Below, piece after piece: positions 25,988 through 35,749 of a stretch of DNA of 64,000 bases. The translations under genes were made by a program, and so were the position numbers. A model generated the notes under the pieces. The model ran no database searches, was not told the DNA's origin, and saw only the letters and a list, made by a program, of their open reading frames with translations. Every line of letters begins with the position of its first letter. The stretch's first letter is position 1. This stretch comes from Halobacterium wangiae (GTDB lineage: Archaea; Halobacteriota; Halobacteria; Halobacteriales; Halobacteriaceae): NCBI RefSeq assembly GCF_021249345.1, contig NZ_CP089588.1:2108001-2172000 (forward strand), in the 5' to 3' direction.

Positions 25988-26359
25988 TTACGCGCTCGGG
26001 CCGCCCATGGCGCCACCGCCGCCGAGCATGTTCTGGAGTTCCTCCTGGAGGCTCTCGAACTGCTCCTGGACGCGCTCCTCCTGCTTCTGGAGGGTCTCGA
26101 CGCGAATCTCGAGGTCGTCGACCTTCTCCTCGAGGTCCTCGCTGGCGTCGTCGTAGTCCGTCTCCACGAGGAGTTCGCCGACCTCGCGGTACATCGTGGT
26201 GCCGCTGTCGATGTCGTCGAGGGCGTCCAGTGCGGTCTGGGCCTCCGAGAGCTGGCTCTCGGCCTGCTGTTTCTGGGCCGCGACGGTCTGGGCCTTCTCC
26301 TGAAGGTCCTGTAGCTGTTCGAGCTTCTCCTGTGCCTCGGGCGGGAGATTACCCTGCAT
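25988..26359 (-). CDS. pfdB: prefoldin subunit beta
   Basis: This 123-residue coiled-coil protein has two long helices (about 6-45 and 72-110, heptads such as [19 protein letters not shown] and [20 protein letters not shown]) joined by a hairpin region around [16 protein letters not shown]. Four beta and two alpha subunits make the jellyfish-shaped chaperone that hands unfolded proteins to the thermosome. The Gly-Met-rich C-terminal tail is common in archaeal beta subunits. ATG 26359 gives the normal family length. Confidence 0.93.
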   Translation of the reverse strand: MQGNLPPEAQEKLEQLQDLQEKAQTVAAQKQQAESQLSEAQTALDALDDIDSGTTMYREVGELLVETDYDDASEDLEEKVDDLEIRVETLQKQEERVQEQFESLQEELQNMLGGGGAMGGPSA

Positions 26360-26448
26360 ACGCGAAGAGAGACGGGCCCCACGGAAAAACCCCCGCTTTG
26401 TGGTCTCCCGTCGAGCGGCCCGCAGGACGCTCGGGGGACCCGACGACG

Positions 26449-26700
26449 TTATCGACTCTGGCGCCCGGCGGACGCCGCCCGTTCCGCGACTTCCACCAGC
26501 GTCAGCCACGTGTTGTTGCCCGCCCGAAGCGCGGTCAGGTCCGTCGCGTCCACCGTCACGGTGACCGTCTCGCCGTCGCGGACGACGGTCGCGTCGCTGC
26601 GGTCGCCCTCGATGTCTCCAGCCTCGACCGCGACGCTGCGCTCGACAGTGCGAGCGAACGCGGTCGAGTCGTAGTCGAAAACCAGCTCCGTGGAGTGCAC
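26449..26700 (-). CDS. pcc1: KEOPS complex subunit Pcc1
   Basis: This 83-residue protein has the small alpha/beta Pcc1 fold ([46 protein letters not shown]). Pcc1 dimerises inside the KEOPS complex, which makes the t6A modification on tRNAs reading ANN codons. The gene lies two bases after rpo12, and the order L37Ae-Rpo12-Pcc1-prefoldin beta is the standard archaeal neighbourhood, which supports the assignment. Confidence 0.88.
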   Translation of the reverse strand: MHSTELVFDYDSTAFARTVERSVAVEAGDIEGDRSDATVVRDGETVTVTVDATDLTALRAGNNTWLTLVEVAERAASAGRQSR

Positions 26701-26702
26701 CG

Positions 26703-26837
26703 TTACTCGACGTGGACTTCCTTCACGTCGCGACTCCGCTCCTTCAGCAGGACGCGGTGGCCGCAGTAGGGGCAGCGCACGCCGCCGTACTCGTCGAGTT
26801 CGACGTCTCGCTTACAGCGGGAGCACTTGTACGCCAT
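26703..26837 (-). CDS. rpoP: RNA polymerase subunit Rpo12 (RpoP)
   Basis: This 44-residue zinc ribbon has CSRC at 5-8 and CPYC at 22-25, followed by the basic [14 protein letters not shown] tail that packs against Rpo3. It is homologous to eukaryotic Rpb12. The length and motif are canonical, and the start ATG 26837 sits one base from the end of the L37Ae gene. Confidence 0.95.
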   Translation of the reverse strand: MAYKCSRCKRDVELDEYGGVRCPYCGHRVLLKERSRDVKEVHVE

Positions 26838-26838
26838 C

Positions 26839-27159
26839 TTACTCCTCGGTCGCCTCGACCTCGTCCGGGACGTCGATGTCCACGGACTCGTCGCTCTCGC
26901 CGAGCGCCGCGCGGATCGAGCGCGAGACGGTCCTGCCACCCGGCGTCTGCGGGCGGTACGCGCCGCCGGCGTACTTGTAGTTGCACTTGCCGCACTGCCA
27001 GATGCCCGTACCCTGCCGCGAGACGTTCGCAGCGCCGCAGTCGGGGCAGACGTGGTCCTCGTTCATGTCGCTCTCGATCTCGGAAACCCGGCGGCGAGAG
27101 ACGCGGCCGTAGCGCGCGCCGAATCGGCCGGCACTCCCGGTGGAGCCCTTCTTAGCCAT
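26839..27159 (-). CDS. rpl37ae: 50S ribosomal protein L37Ae
   Basis: This 106-residue ribosomal protein starts [25 protein letters not shown] and has the CPDC...CGKC zinc ribbon (about residues 38-41 and 55-58). An acidic haloarchaeal tail follows ([19 protein letters not shown]). It is the first gene of the minus-strand unit, and a GTTTATGTG box at 27186-27194, about 30 nt upstream, is the likely promoter. An upstream in-frame ATG at 27189 falls in the promoter and was rejected. Confidence 0.95.
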   Translation of the reverse strand: MAKKGSTGSAGRFGARYGRVSRRRVSEIESDMNEDHVCPDCGAANVSRQGTGIWQCGKCNYKYAGGAYRPQTPGGRTVSRSIRAALGESDESVDIDVPDEVEATEE

Positions 27160-27185
27160 AGTGACCGACACTATCATCGTCGCGC

Positions 27186-27194
27186 ACATAAACG
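27186..27194 (-). promoter_or_regulatory. TATA-like box before rpl37ae
   Basis: GTTTATGTG on the minus strand is centred 31 nt before ATG 27159, consistent with a short leader and with transcription of the five-gene unit that follows. Confidence 0.4.
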
Positions 27195-27285
27195 CTACGA
27201 GTCGCGTGTCCGACGGAGGGAGGACACGGACTGAACGAGCGGGGAGCCAAGCGACCCGCGAGGAGCGTGACCAACCTCTTCCGCA

Positions 27286-28008
27286 CTACTCCCGCAGGTC
27301 CGCTTCGTCGAGGGCGTCGTTGAGGTCCGTGCGCACCCGCTCGCCGGTGTCGCGGTCCATCGCCGTCGTGACGACGCGGTTCTCCTGAACGCTGGAGCCG
27401 TCGCGGACGAGCAGCCGGAGGTTACCGTTGTCGTCGGCGCGCGTGACCTTCGCTCGGACGCCGGTCCGGGAGCCCGAGCCGCCGGCGTCGATGGGGCCCG
27501 GAATCACCTTCTTCACGTTCGGGTGGCCGGCGACGGTGCGGATGGCGCGTTGGCCGTCGCGGTTCCCGATGACCGTCGAGTGGCGGCCACCGATCTTCTC
27601 CCCCGCGGGCGCGTCCACGACGTCCAGGGACCGCTCGCCGCGGCGGTCGAGGACGCTCTCGACTGGGTTCTCGCTGGGGACGCGGAACACCTCGTAGCGG
27701 AGGTCCGCGCGCACTGCGGAGATGACGTCGTGGTCGCCCGCGACGAACACGTCCTCGGGGCGCTTGCGGCGGATCTCGTCGGCGACGCGCCCCGCGAAGT
27801 TCCGGAGTTCGACGACGCCCGCCTCGCCGCCGTCCTCGGGGACCGTCGCGACGTCCGTGCGCCCGACCTTCTCCTCGCCGTCGAGGAAGGTCAGCGTGGC
27901 GTGGTCGCGGTCGCAGGCCGCGACGACCGTGTCGCAGTTGGCGGTGTCACAGACCAGGCAGTAGTCGCCCGGTTTCTCCAGTGGCGTTCCACACCGCCGA
28001 CACTTCAT
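27286..28008 (-). CDS. DUF2103 family metal-binding protein
   Basis: This 240-residue archaeal protein opens with a zinc ribbon, MKCRRCGTPLEKPGDYCLVC (Cys3, 6, 17, 20), and continues with ANCDTVVAACDRDHATLTF. Later conserved segments are IGGRHSTVIGNRDGQRAIRTVAGHPNVKKVIPGPI and NLRLLVRDGSSVQENRVVTTA. The last part looks like a small nucleic-acid or RNA-binding fold, but no role is known to me. ATG 28008 is chosen because the zinc ribbon starts there; upstream open sequence is not coding-like. Confidence 0.8.
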   Translation of the reverse strand: MKCRRCGTPLEKPGDYCLVCDTANCDTVVAACDRDHATLTFLDGEEKVGRTDVATVPEDGGEAGVVELRNFAGRVADEIRRKRPEDVFVAGDHDVISAVRADLRYEVFRVPSENPVESVLDRRGERSLDVVDAPAGEKIGGRHSTVIGNRDGQRAIRTVAGHPNVKKVIPGPIDAGGSGSRTGVRAKVTRADDNGNLRLLVRDGSSVQENRVVTTAMDRDTGERVRTDLNDALDEADLRE

Positions 28009-28182
28009 TGGTTCGGAGGTGGTCGCCCGTCTGCAAAAGGGCGGTGTTTCGAGCCGCTCGGGTGTTCGGTCGCCCCGATGGCGCGGGGTCGTCGCTCGCT
28101 CGGCGGGTGTATGCGTCGGGCGAGTACACCGTCGGGGTCGACTGAGGGTTCTTGCCCGTGGGACGCCTACGTCGACCTGTCC

Positions 28183-28605
28183 GTGATTGCAAACGACCAG
28201 GGGCCGGCATCGGCGGTGACCCGGTGGCTGCGTGGGTTGTGGGAGTACTACCGGGAGTACACCGACACCGCTATCCACGCCGTCGCGACCGCGGCACTGA
28301 CCGCGTTCGGATTGCTCATCTTCGTCGACCCCCTCTTCGCGATACTGGCGATCGCCTCGTACCTCCTCCCTCCAGTCGTTCTCTACGTCCTCGACGCCGA
28401 CGCTGGGAAGCCCTCGAAGTCACCGGAGACGGCCACTGCCCGAGCGACGCCCGAGCCAAAACCGAACGGTGATTCCGACACCGACTCGGACAGCGACGAT
28501 GGCGACACCGACTCGGATAGCGACGATGGCGACACCGACTCGGATAGCGACGACGGTGATACCGACTCGGATAGCGACGACGGTGACACTGATTCGGACA
28601 ACTGA
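28183..28605 (+). CDS. small membrane protein with C-terminal Asp/Ser repeat tail
   Basis: This 140-residue protein starts at GTG 28183. It has a short amphipathic front (AVTRWLRGLWEYYREYTD) and two hydrophobic helices (about 28-47, AIHAVATAALTAFGLLIFV, and about 50-70, FAILAIASYLLPPVVLYVL). The tail is four copies of DTDSDSDDG plus a partial fifth, encoded by 27-bp repeats. The tail is highly negative and should face one side of the membrane as a disordered brush. It has no recognised family. The repeats probably expand and contract by slippage. The start is uncertain because the frame is open upstream. Confidence 0.55.
   Translation: MIANDQGPASAVTRWLRGLWEYYREYTDTAIHAVATAALTAFGLLIFVDPLFAILAIASYLLPPVVLYVLDADAGKPSKSPETATARATPEPKPNGDSDTDSDSDDGDTDSDSDDGDTDSDSDDGDTDSDSDDGDTDSDN
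28477..28602 (+). repeat. 27-bp coding tandem repeat (four full copies, one partial)
   Basis: Units start at 28477, 28504, 28531 and 28558, with 18 bases of a fifth. They encode DTDSDSDDG. Differences are almost all synonymous (GAT/GAC, GGC/GGT), which points to selection for the peptide after duplication. Confidence 0.9.
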
Positions 28606-28668
28606 CCGTGCGTACTCTGCTCTCGGCTGTACTCGACTGGAGGCGTTACGTGTGCGTTCGTCGACGCC

Positions 28669-29973
28669 TCACAGCTCCAGCGGGCTCGTCTTCAGGTACT
28701 CCCGGAGCACGACCGTCGCGTAGCTCCCGGAGGGGAGCGCGAACTCGAAGGTGAGCGGGTCGTGCTCGACGGTCAGGTCCGGGCGGAGCAGCACGGCGCG
28801 CCTCGTCCCCTGCGAGTCGAACTCGCCGGGGAGGTCGAAGTCCGACGGTTCGAGGTCGAGTTCGTCGAGCACGGAGCGCTCGATCTCGCCGGGTTCCCCC
28901 TCGGCGAATTCGGTCTCGGTGCCGACGAGCGGCGCGGTGACGAACGCCCGGCCGCGCTCGCAGTGCCGCGCCATCACGTCTACCCGCGACTCGGTGACGC
29001 GCTGCTCGCGGCCCGGGTCCGGGCGCGCGACGCCCTCGGGCGCGTCGGACTCGGCGAACCACACCACGTCGCCCGCGACGGGTTCGTCGAACGGGAGGCC
29101 GCGCTCCACGCGTTCGGAGAGCATCCGGTTGAACGCATAGGACTGGGCGGCGTTGACGAACAGGCGCTGGAGGTTCGACGGGAACGTCTCGACGGCGTCC
29201 CGGAAGCTCCCGCCGTCGGCGAGTTCGTGGAGCATCGTGCGCTCGTAGCGCAGGCGCCCGGGGAACTCGTCGAGCGCGCCCGTCCAGTCGCGGGTGTCCT
29301 CGACGTACGCCCGCGCCCGCTGGGAGTCCTCTGGTTCGTACTCGGTGGGGTGGCCGAGGTACGCCATCGCCGCGTCCTCCCAGTCGTCGCGCAGGATGGC
29401 CAGGCCGACCTCGTGGGTGATGGGGCGCTTGCTGCCGAAGCGCTGCTGGCCGAAGTAGTTCGGCGTCGCGACGTCTCCGTTCCCGAACTCGCGGAGGTCG
29501 TCGCTCACGGCGTCGGCCTGCCCGGGTGCCTCGGGGTCGCGCACGACGACGCGGAACTCGTTGCCGGCGAGGTCGCCGAACTGGAGGCCGCGGCCCGCTC
29601 GCCCGACGACGTCGACGGCCGCGTTCCGCACGTCGGGGACGTCCGCGGCGTCGAGGTCCCGGATGGCGAACAGCTGGGTCGTGACGGCGTGGCGGTCCTT
29701 CGTCCCCGCCCAGGTCAGGCGCTCGCGGCTCATCCCGACGGCGTTCGCGAACGACCGGGCGAAGTCGTTCGTGTCCCAGCCGGTGAGCGTCGCACGGACC
29801 ACCAGCCACGGGTAGTCGCTCGTGTCGGCGTCCGCGGGCTGGACGTCGAAGTCCTCGATTTCCGTGACCCGGAAGTCCCCGGGGGCGTCGCGGAGGCGGC
29901 CGCCGGTGCCGTCGGCGTCGCTCGCGTAGTACTCCATGCCGACGGCGCGTTCGAGTTCGTGGGCCTCGCGCAT
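28669..29973 (-). CDS. truD: tRNA pseudouridine(13) synthase TruD
   Basis: This 434-residue enzyme isomerises U13 of tRNAs. The catalytic Asp93 is in [13 protein letters not shown]. Other TruD blocks are [22 protein letters not shown] and [19 protein letters not shown]. The TRUD insertion domain falls in about 180-330. The length is normal for archaeal TruD. It stands alone between the repeat-tailed membrane protein (convergent) and the divergent carotenoid oxygenase. Confidence 0.93.
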   Translation of the reverse strand: MREAHELERAVGMEYYASDADGTGGRLRDAPGDFRVTEIEDFDVQPADADTSDYPWLVVRATLTGWDTNDFARSFANAVGMSRERLTWAGTKDRHAVTTQLFAIRDLDAADVPDVRNAAVDVVGRAGRGLQFGDLAGNEFRVVVRDPEAPGQADAVSDDLREFGNGDVATPNYFGQQRFGSKRPITHEVGLAILRDDWEDAAMAYLGHPTEYEPEDSQRARAYVEDTRDWTGALDEFPGRLRYERTMLHELADGGSFRDAVETFPSNLQRLFVNAAQSYAFNRMLSERVERGLPFDEPVAGDVVWFAESDAPEGVARPDPGREQRVTESRVDVMARHCERGRAFVTAPLVGTETEFAEGEPGEIERSVLDELDLEPSDFDLPGEFDSQGTRRAVLLRPDLTVEHDPLTFEFALPSGSYATVVLREYLKTSPLEL

Positions 29974-30056
29974 TCCTCATCTACTCCGGGGGCCGGCGGC
30001 TTAACGCGGACGGTTCGCCGCCACGACTATGCGACGGCCGGCCGTAGGTGACGGGA

Positions 30057-31523
30057 ATGGCCGACTATCGGATCGGCTTCGAGTCCTGCGAGACGGAGTA
30101 CGCGGGCGTCGACCTCCCCGTCGAGGGGTCGATTCCGGCGTGGCTCGACGGCGCGCTGCTGCGGAACGGGCCGGGGAAGTTCGGTCCGGGTGAGCCGCGC
30201 GGCGGGTCACCGAACGAGCGAGCGACGACCGCCGGGAACCGCGAGCAGGACGGTGAGCGCTTCGCCCACTGGTTCGACGGCCTCGCGCTCCTCCGGAAGT
30301 TCGCGGTCCACGACGGGTCAGTGACGTACACGAACCGGTTCCTCCGGACCGCGGAGTACCGCTCGGTCGTCGAGGACGGCGGCCTCGGCGCGGGCCAGTT
30401 CGGCACGAACGCGACCCCTGGCTTCCGCTCCCGGCTGAAGTCGGCCGTCCTCCCGGAGTCGACGGACAACGCGAACGTGAACGTGATGCGCGCCGGCGAC
30501 GCGTTCCTCGCGCTCACGGAGGTCCCCGAGCGTGTCGCCTTCGACCCGCGGACGCTCGAGACCGAGGGGTCCTGGCGCTTCGACGACGACCACGACGGCC
30601 ACATGGCGTGCGCGCACCCCGTCGTCGACCCCGAGACGGGCGCGACGTTCGACTTCTCTGTGCGCTTCGGTCGACACACCGACTACGTCGTCACGCGCCT
30701 CCCCGCGGGCGAGACCACCCGCGACGTCGTCGGCACCGTCTCGCTCTCCGACGCCGTCTACGTCCACAGCTTCGCGCTGACGCCCGACCACGTCGTGCTC
30801 GTGGCGTGCCCGCTCGTCGTCGACGTGCTCGGTCTACTCAGGCCGGGCGGCCACGACACGTTCCTCGACGCGCTCGACTGGCGCCCCGACCGGGCCGCGC
30901 GGTTCGTCGTCCTCTCCCGGGAGACTGGCGACATAGTCAGCGCACCCACTGCGCCCCCGTTCTTCACGTTCCACCACGCCAACGCGTTCCGGCGCGGTGA
31001 CGACCTGGTCGTGGACCTCGTCGCGTTCTCGGACGCGAGCGTCGTCACCGAACTCTCGCTGTCGGACCTCGACGCGGGGTCGGTAACTGAACTCGACGGC
31101 GACCTGCGGCGCTACCGCGTCCCCCTCGACGGCGAGCGGACGACCCAAGAGACGCTCGCGTCCGGCGGACTCTCGCTCCCGAGATTCGACGAGCGGCACC
31201 GCGGCCGACCCTACCGCTACGCCTACGCGACCCGGTCCGGTGGTCGCGACGCGCCGAACCACCTCGTCCGCGTGGACTGCTGGACCGGGGAGACGCGGGT
31301 CTGGGAGCAGGCCGACGCGTTCTGCGGCGAACCCGTGGTCGTCCCCAGACCCGGTGGCGAGGAGGGCGACGGCGTCGTGCTCTCGGTCGTTCTCGACGCG
31401 GCCCGCGAGCAGTCGTTCCTGCTGGTCCTCGACGCCGGCAGTTTCGAGGAGGTGGCGCGAGCGTGGACGCCCCACGTGCTCCCGTTCGACTTCCACGGAC
31501 AGTTCTATCCGGGCCTTGCCTAG
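30057..31523 (+). CDS. carotenoid oxygenase (retinal-pigment-epithelium 65 / CCD family)
   Basis: This 488-residue seven-bladed propeller enzyme is predicted to cleave carotenoid double bonds with Fe(II) and O2. The four iron-binding His are visible in context: CAHPVVD (His187), VYVHSFALT (His237), [10 protein letters not shown] and DFHGQFYPG near the C-terminus. [16 protein letters not shown] and [14 protein letters not shown] are family blocks. In a haloarchaeon it might make retinal or apocarotenoids; that is inference. ATG 30057 is chosen over GTG 30048. The stop codon overlaps the end of the convergent pth gene by 4 bp. Confidence 0.88.
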   Translation: MADYRIGFESCETEYAGVDLPVEGSIPAWLDGALLRNGPGKFGPGEPRGGSPNERATTAGNREQDGERFAHWFDGLALLRKFAVHDGSVTYTNRFLRTAEYRSVVEDGGLGAGQFGTNATPGFRSRLKSAVLPESTDNANVNVMRAGDAFLALTEVPERVAFDPRTLETEGSWRFDDDHDGHMACAHPVVDPETGATFDFSVRFGRHTDYVVTRLPAGETTRDVVGTVSLSDAVYVHSFALTPDHVVLVACPLVVDVLGLLRPGGHDTFLDALDWRPDRAARFVVLSRETGDIVSAPTAPPFFTFHHANAFRRGDDLVVDLVAFSDASVVTELSLSDLDAGSVTELDGDLRRYRVPLDGERTTQETLASGGLSLPRFDERHRGRPYRYAYATRSGGRDAPNHLVRVDCWTGETRVWEQADAFCGEPVVVPRPGGEEGDGVVLSVVLDAAREQSFLLVLDAGSFEEVARAWTPHVLPFDFHGQFYPGLA

Positions 31524-31858
31524 AACAGCGAGAGGTCGCCGGTCACCTGGTCGACGTCCGCGTCCGGCGCGGGGCCGACGGCGACGGCGGTCGGCGTCCC
31601 GGGTTCGAGTTGCGTCCGCCCGGCGTCCTCGATGACTGCCGACGGGAGACCGTGGTGTTTGGCCTCCTCCGCGACGGCGTACAGTTCGCGCTCGCCGCTC
31701 ACCTTCACGACGGCCTTCATCTGGCCCTCCGCCTTCCAGCGGCGCTTGACGTTCTCGTCGGCGTACTCGTAGGCCTTCAGCGAGGCGTGGGCGACCTGAG
31801 CGGCGAGTTTCCCCTGCCCCATCCCGATGTCCGTGCGGGCGGCGATGACCTGCTTCAT
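31520..31858 (-). CDS. pth: peptidyl-tRNA hydrolase, archaeal/eukaryotic type (Pth2)
   Basis: This 112-residue Pth2 has the start [27 protein letters not shown], which holds the conserved Lys and His, and the [21 protein letters not shown] and [21 protein letters not shown] segments. It recycles tRNA from prematurely released peptidyl-tRNA. The family fold is complete, with no extension. Its 3' end overlaps that of the carotenoid oxygenase gene by 4 bp. Confidence 0.94.
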   Translation of the reverse strand: MKQVIAARTDIGMGQGKLAAQVAHASLKAYEYADENVKRRWKAEGQMKAVVKVSGERELYAVAEEAKHHGLPSAVIEDAGRTQLEPGTPTAVAVGPAPDADVDQVTGDLSLF

Positions 31859-31946
31859 GGTCGGCGTGACGGGGGCGCCGGACTAAGACCTGCCCATCCG
31901 CGCGGGAGTCTCAAACCTTTAGGCGGGCGGGGACCCAGGAGTCGGT

Positions 31947-32534
31947 ATGATACTCTCCGACCGCGACATCCTCTCCCGCCTGGCAGACGGGAGCCTCGTC
32001 GTCGAACCGCTCGACGACGTCGACCTGCAGGTCCAGCCCGCGAGCGTCGACGTCCGCCTCGGGCGGCGGTTCCTCGAGTTCGAGCGCGCGAACGTCCCCT
32101 GCATCCACCCGAACCGCGAGGAGGAGGTCGAGGACTACGTCCACGAGACGGTCGTCGACGACGGCGAGGAGTTCATCCTCCACCCCGGCGACTTCGTGCT
32201 CGGCACCACCAAGGAGCGCGTCGAGGTGCCGCCGGACCTCGTCGCGCAGGTCGAGGGCCGGTCGTCGCTCGGGCGCCTCGCCGTGGTCGTCCACGCGACG
32301 GCGGGCTTCATCGACCCCGGGTTCAAGGGGAAGGTGACCCTCGAACTCTCGAACCTCGGGAAGGTTCCGGTCGCGCTCACGCCGGACATGCGCATCAGCC
32401 AGCTCGTGTTCACGGAGCTGTCGAGCACCGCCGACCGACCGTACGGTGCGGGCCGCGGGTCGAAGTACCAGGACCAGGACGGCCCGCAGGCCTCCCGCAT
32501 CCGGGGAGACCGGGAGTTCGGTGGCGACCAATGA
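31947..32534 (+). CDS. dcd: dCTP deaminase
   Basis: This 195-residue trimeric enzyme deaminates dCTP to dUTP; some archaeal versions also hydrolyse dUTP. The key blocks are [33 protein letters not shown], containing the catalytic Glu and nucleotide-binding residues, and the C-terminal [13 protein letters not shown] tail that closes over the base. From sequence I cannot say whether it is mono- or bifunctional. The thiN-type gene begins within its stop codon (ATGA). Confidence 0.92.
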   Translation: MILSDRDILSRLADGSLVVEPLDDVDLQVQPASVDVRLGRRFLEFERANVPCIHPNREEEVEDYVHETVVDDGEEFILHPGDFVLGTTKERVEVPPDLVAQVEGRSSLGRLAVVVHATAGFIDPGFKGKVTLELSNLGKVPVALTPDMRISQLVFTELSSTADRPYGAGRGSKYQDQDGPQASRIRGDREFGGDQ

Positions 32535-33433
32535 AGTTCGTCGAGGAGGTGGTCGTCGAGGAGTTCCTCCCGACGTTCCGGTCGCTGCTCGCTGCGGACC
32601 TCCGCGAGCGCGGGCTCACCCAGCACGAAGTCGCCGAGCTACTCGGCGTCAGCCAGTCGGCGGTGTCGAAGTACGCCCACGGCGAGGTCGGGGTCAACGA
32701 CGCCGTCGCCGCCGACGAGCGGGTACAGAACACCGTCGAGCGCGTGGGCGAGGGCCTCGCCAGCGGCGACGTCTCGCAGGTGCAGGCGCTCGTCGAGGCG
32801 GAGGTCCTCGTCAGGGAACTGTCGACCCGCGGCGACGTGCTCGCGGACCTCCACGAGGTGGCGATGCCCGCGCTCGCGGACTACGACGGCGACTTCCGCG
32901 TCCACGACCCCGACAGCGAGGTCCGAGTGCGCGAGCGCGTGCTCTCATCGGTCCGTCGGGGCATCCGCACGCTCGAACACACGAGTGGGTTCACGACGCT
33001 CATCCCCGCCGTCGGGTCGAACCTCGTCGAGTGCACGCCGGACGCCGGGGGCGTCGAGGACGTCGCGGGCGTCCCCGGCCGTATCCTGGACGTCATGGGG
33101 CGCACGGAGATCCCCGCCGACCCCGAGTTCGGCGTCAGCGTCCACGTCGCGTCCGTGCTGCTGGCGGCCCGCGCCGCTGGCAGCGACGCCACTGCGTGCC
33201 TGAACGTGAGGTACGACGAGGCGATCGTCGACGCGCTCGAGGACGTCGGCTACACCACCGTCAGGTTCGACCCGGAGCGCGATTCCTCGACGGACGCGAT
33301 ACGCGACGCCGTCGCGGCGAACCCGGGCGTCGACGTGTGCTACCAGACCGGCGGTTTCGGCGTCGAACCCATCGTCTACCTGCTCGCCGACGGTGCGCCA
33401 GCGGCCGCGAAGATGGCGCGAGAACTACTGTAG
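32531..33433 (+). CDS. HTH-ThiN thiamine-phosphate-responsive regulator (ThiR-like)
   Basis: This 300-residue protein has an N-terminal helix-turn-helix (about 24-50: [26 protein letters not shown]) and a C-terminal ThiN domain (about 120-300), including [20 protein letters not shown]. Stand-alone or ThiD-fused ThiN makes thiamine phosphate; HTH-ThiN fusions act as thiamine-phosphate-sensing repressors of thiamine genes. Regulation is more likely here, but residual synthase activity cannot be excluded. It overlaps dcd by 4 bases, and its 3' end overlaps the convergent CoA gene by 9. Confidence 0.85.
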   Translation: MKFVEEVVVEEFLPTFRSLLAADLRERGLTQHEVAELLGVSQSAVSKYAHGEVGVNDAVAADERVQNTVERVGEGLASGDVSQVQALVEAEVLVRELSTRGDVLADLHEVAMPALADYDGDFRVHDPDSEVRVRERVLSSVRRGIRTLEHTSGFTTLIPAVGSNLVECTPDAGGVEDVAGVPGRILDVMGRTEIPADPEFGVSVHVASVLLAARAAGSDATACLNVRYDEAIVDALEDVGYTTVRFDPERDSSTDAIRDAVAANPGVDVCYQTGGFGVEPIVYLLADGAPAAAKMARELL

Positions 33434-34168
33434 GTCGCCGTCTCGAATCGCTGCCTCGGCAGCATCCAGCGCCGCTTCTCGGGCGAACGAGTCGACGATC
33501 TCCTCCAGTTCCTCCGTCGAGGCCCCTGCTAACTCGCGGGCGTGCCGCGTGATGTTCGGCACCGCGCGGACGACGTTGTCGACGATCGGTACCGCGGCAC
33601 TCTGCGCCGACCGGGAGAGTGGATTGAGGTCGATCACGAGTTCGGTCTTCCCCATTGTCGCGAGCGCCTCCGCGCGGTCGCCGTCTTCCAGGGGGACGAG
33701 CACCACGTCGGCGTCGTAGATGCCGTCGGCGTCGACCTTCGCGCGCTCGTGTTCGAGGCCGGGGATGCGGGCGTCCGCTTTCAGTCCCTTCACATCCTCG
33801 GCGCCGTGCTCGCGGAGGTACGCCGCGATGGCCTCCATCCGCGCCTCGGTGCGGTTGAACAGGTTGACCTCTAGGTCCGCACCGGTCGCCTCGGCGAGTT
33901 CGACGATCTCCCCGGGCACGAGTGCGGCGACGTTCCCGTTGACGGAGAGCACGGGGTGGTCGGCGAGCAGGAGGTGGGCGGCCGCCACGCGCTCGGCCTC
34001 GTCAGCCGAGGGGATGGTCTCCTCGCCGAGCAGGTAGTCGTAGGCCTCCCCGCGGCCCTGCGCGATGAGCCCCTGCTTGCTCGTGATGCCGCGCTCGACT
34101 CCGTCCTCGATGCGGTGGCGGGTCACCAGCGAGTCGTGGCGCGGGTGGTCCGCCGGAATCTCGGTCAT
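33425..34168 (-). CDS. 4-phosphopantoate-beta-alanine ligase
   Basis: This 247-residue member of the former DUF137 family joins 4-phosphopantoate to beta-alanine with ATP, the second archaeal-specific step of CoA synthesis. The blocks are HPRHDSLVTRHRIEDGVERGITSKQGLIAQGRGEA at the N-terminus, NGNVAALVPGEIVELAEATGADLEVNLFNRTEAR, and LVIDLNPLSRSAQSA. Pantoate kinase, the preceding enzyme, is encoded 52 bp upstream on the same strand, so both unusual archaeal steps are together. Confidence 0.92.
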   Translation of the reverse strand: MTEIPADHPRHDSLVTRHRIEDGVERGITSKQGLIAQGRGEAYDYLLGEETIPSADEAERVAAAHLLLADHPVLSVNGNVAALVPGEIVELAEATGADLEVNLFNRTEARMEAIAAYLREHGAEDVKGLKADARIPGLEHERAKVDADGIYDADVVLVPLEDGDRAEALATMGKTELVIDLNPLSRSAQSAAVPIVDNVVRAVPNITRHARELAGASTEELEEIVDSFAREAALDAAEAAIRDGDLQ

Positions 34169-34220
34169 ACTCCGAGGTCACGGTCGGCCAGCAAAAATCG
34201 CCCGTTCCCGGCGCGACCCC

Positions 34221-35054
34221 TCACCGTTCGAGTCTCGCCCCTGCGGGGTGGATCCGGCAGGACTCGGCGTCGTAGCCGGCGTCGGTGAGTCCCGTGTCGA
34301 GGGCGAACACCGTCCGTCCGAGCATCGCCATCGTCGCCTCCGCACCGGCGTCGGTGACCGCGTCGACGGCCGCCGCGACCTCGCCGTCGAGCAGGTCCGC
34401 CTCGCGGGCGAACCGCCGGGACGCCGCGAAGAATTCGGGGATCGTCGGCCGTTCGTGGAGGGCGACGAGCGCTCGCTCGCCCGCCTCGTCGAGGACGTCC
34501 GTCTCGTCGCCGATGACGTCGCTCGTCGACAGTTCGCCGAAGGAGACGTACTCGACGCGGCCCGTCGTCGGAACGCCGTCGAGCGCGCCGAACTCGGGCG
34601 CGCCGGGTTCGACGCGGATCGGGATGCCGCCCCGGGCCTGCGCGACCACGTCGCCGAGACCCGTGCCGGCCGCCACCTCGGCCGCGTGTGCGACGCCGAC
34701 GAGGTCGTTCTCCGAGCGACCCCGGCCGAAGGCGTGGTTCGCGGCGAGCGCCGTTCCGAGTGCCATCGCGCCGGAGACGCCGAACCCCGCGCCCAGCGGG
34801 AGGTCGGTCTCGGCGGCTACCGTCGCCGAGGCGTCCAGCGCGTCCAGCACCCTGGTGACACTCTCCATCTCGAGGGCCCGGCCGTTCAGCCGGACTGTAG
34901 TCTCGTCGGCCGGTTCTACGCGCGTCGTCACGCCGTCCGAGAGCGTCACGCCGGCGCCCCGCGACCCGGCACGCCGCGGGTCCGCGGCCCGGTGGACGCT
35001 GAAGAACCCCGTGACGTGTCCCGGCACGAACGCCGCCGCCCCGTCGTCGCTCAT
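34221..35054 (-). CDS. pantoate kinase (GHMP superfamily)
   Basis: This 277-residue protein has the archaeal pantoate kinase signature VPGHVTGFFSVHRAADPRRAGSRGAGVTL at the start and the GHMP ATP loop TDLPLGAGFGVSGAMALGTALA near residues 85-106. It phosphorylates pantoate to 4-phosphopantoate, replacing the bacterial synthetase-first route. ATG 35054 fits the family start; upstream open sequence runs into the neighbouring gene. It is followed by its pathway partner. Confidence 0.92.
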   Translation of the reverse strand: MSDDGAAAFVPGHVTGFFSVHRAADPRRAGSRGAGVTLSDGVTTRVEPADETTVRLNGRALEMESVTRVLDALDASATVAAETDLPLGAGFGVSGAMALGTALAANHAFGRGRSENDLVGVAHAAEVAAGTGLGDVVAQARGGIPIRVEPGAPEFGALDGVPTTGRVEYVSFGELSTSDVIGDETDVLDEAGERALVALHERPTIPEFFAASRRFAREADLLDGEVAAAVDAVTDAGAEATMAMLGRTVFALDTGLTDAGYDAESCRIHPAGARLER

Positions 35055-35092
35055 CGTCTCCCACTCGGGAGCGGGGTGAATTAAGGGTTGTA

Positions 35093-35683
35093 CTATTCGC
35101 TCGACCGGTCGTCGGGGTCCGGTCTGTCCCAGTCGTCCTTCTCGAAGTCCGTCTCGTCGGCGAGCGTCACGCCCGCTCGCGGGTGCTGGTCGGCGTCCGC
35201 GACCAGCGTTCCGTCCGCGCGCAGGTCCTTCAGTTCCTCCCGGGCGTCCTCGCGGCTCCGGTCGCCGAGGACGGCGGCCGTCTCCAGCAGGTCGTCCTTG
35301 GCGACGCCCGAGGACGCCCCGCTGTTCGGCGGGTGCTCCGTCTCGTTGATCACCTGGACGTACTTCGCCAGGGAGTCGTCCGGGTCGAGTCGTTCGTGCC
35401 ACACTTCGGGGTAGCCGCTCACGCGTCCCTCACCGACCTCGTACACAGACGCCTCGCCCGCGCCCTCGCGGTCATCCGCGAGGTGGTCGTCGAGTTCCCG
35501 GCGCATCTGCTCGCCGTCCACGGTACCTTCGGCGTTGAGTTCCTCGATGTACTCCTCGACGAGCGAGCGCGGGACACCCGGCCCAGTGTCGTCGTGTTTC
35601 TCGACGAGCCTGACGAGTTTGCCGACGAGCAACTGGTCGCCCCGGTTGGCCGCCTCCTCGATGACTGGGTCGTCGTGTTCCAT
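35093..35683 (-). CDS. conserved charged haloarchaeal protein, function unknown
   Basis: This 196-residue, very acidic protein has no signal peptide or helices in the membrane. The N-terminal half (DPVIEEAANRGDQLLVGKLVRLVEKHDDTGPGVPRSLVEEYIEELNAEG) reads like a helical, possibly winged-helix domain. A second alike region follows about residue 120 (DDLLETAAVLGDRSREDAREELKDLRADGTLV), also helix-helix-turn in character. It might therefore be a tandem HTH adaptor; that is a guess. It lies just upstream of the pantoate kinase gene with 38 bp between. Confidence 0.65.
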   Translation of the reverse strand: MEHDDPVIEEAANRGDQLLVGKLVRLVEKHDDTGPGVPRSLVEEYIEELNAEGTVDGEQMRRELDDHLADDREGAGEASVYEVGEGRVSGYPEVWHERLDPDDSLAKYVQVINETEHPPNSGASSGVAKDDLLETAAVLGDRSREDAREELKDLRADGTLVADADQHPRAGVTLADETDFEKDDWDRPDPDDRSSE

Positions 35684-35749
35684 AGTGAGGGGTAGGCCGC
35701 GCTCACGGAAAAGCCGCTAGTCGCCTGTCAGTACGTGGTCGCCACCGCG

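Noticed and set aside
31463-33433. Single 656-residue protein
   Set aside because: Only its last 300 residues, from ATG 32531, are real (HTH-ThiN); the front is the out-of-frame shadow of pth and dcd.
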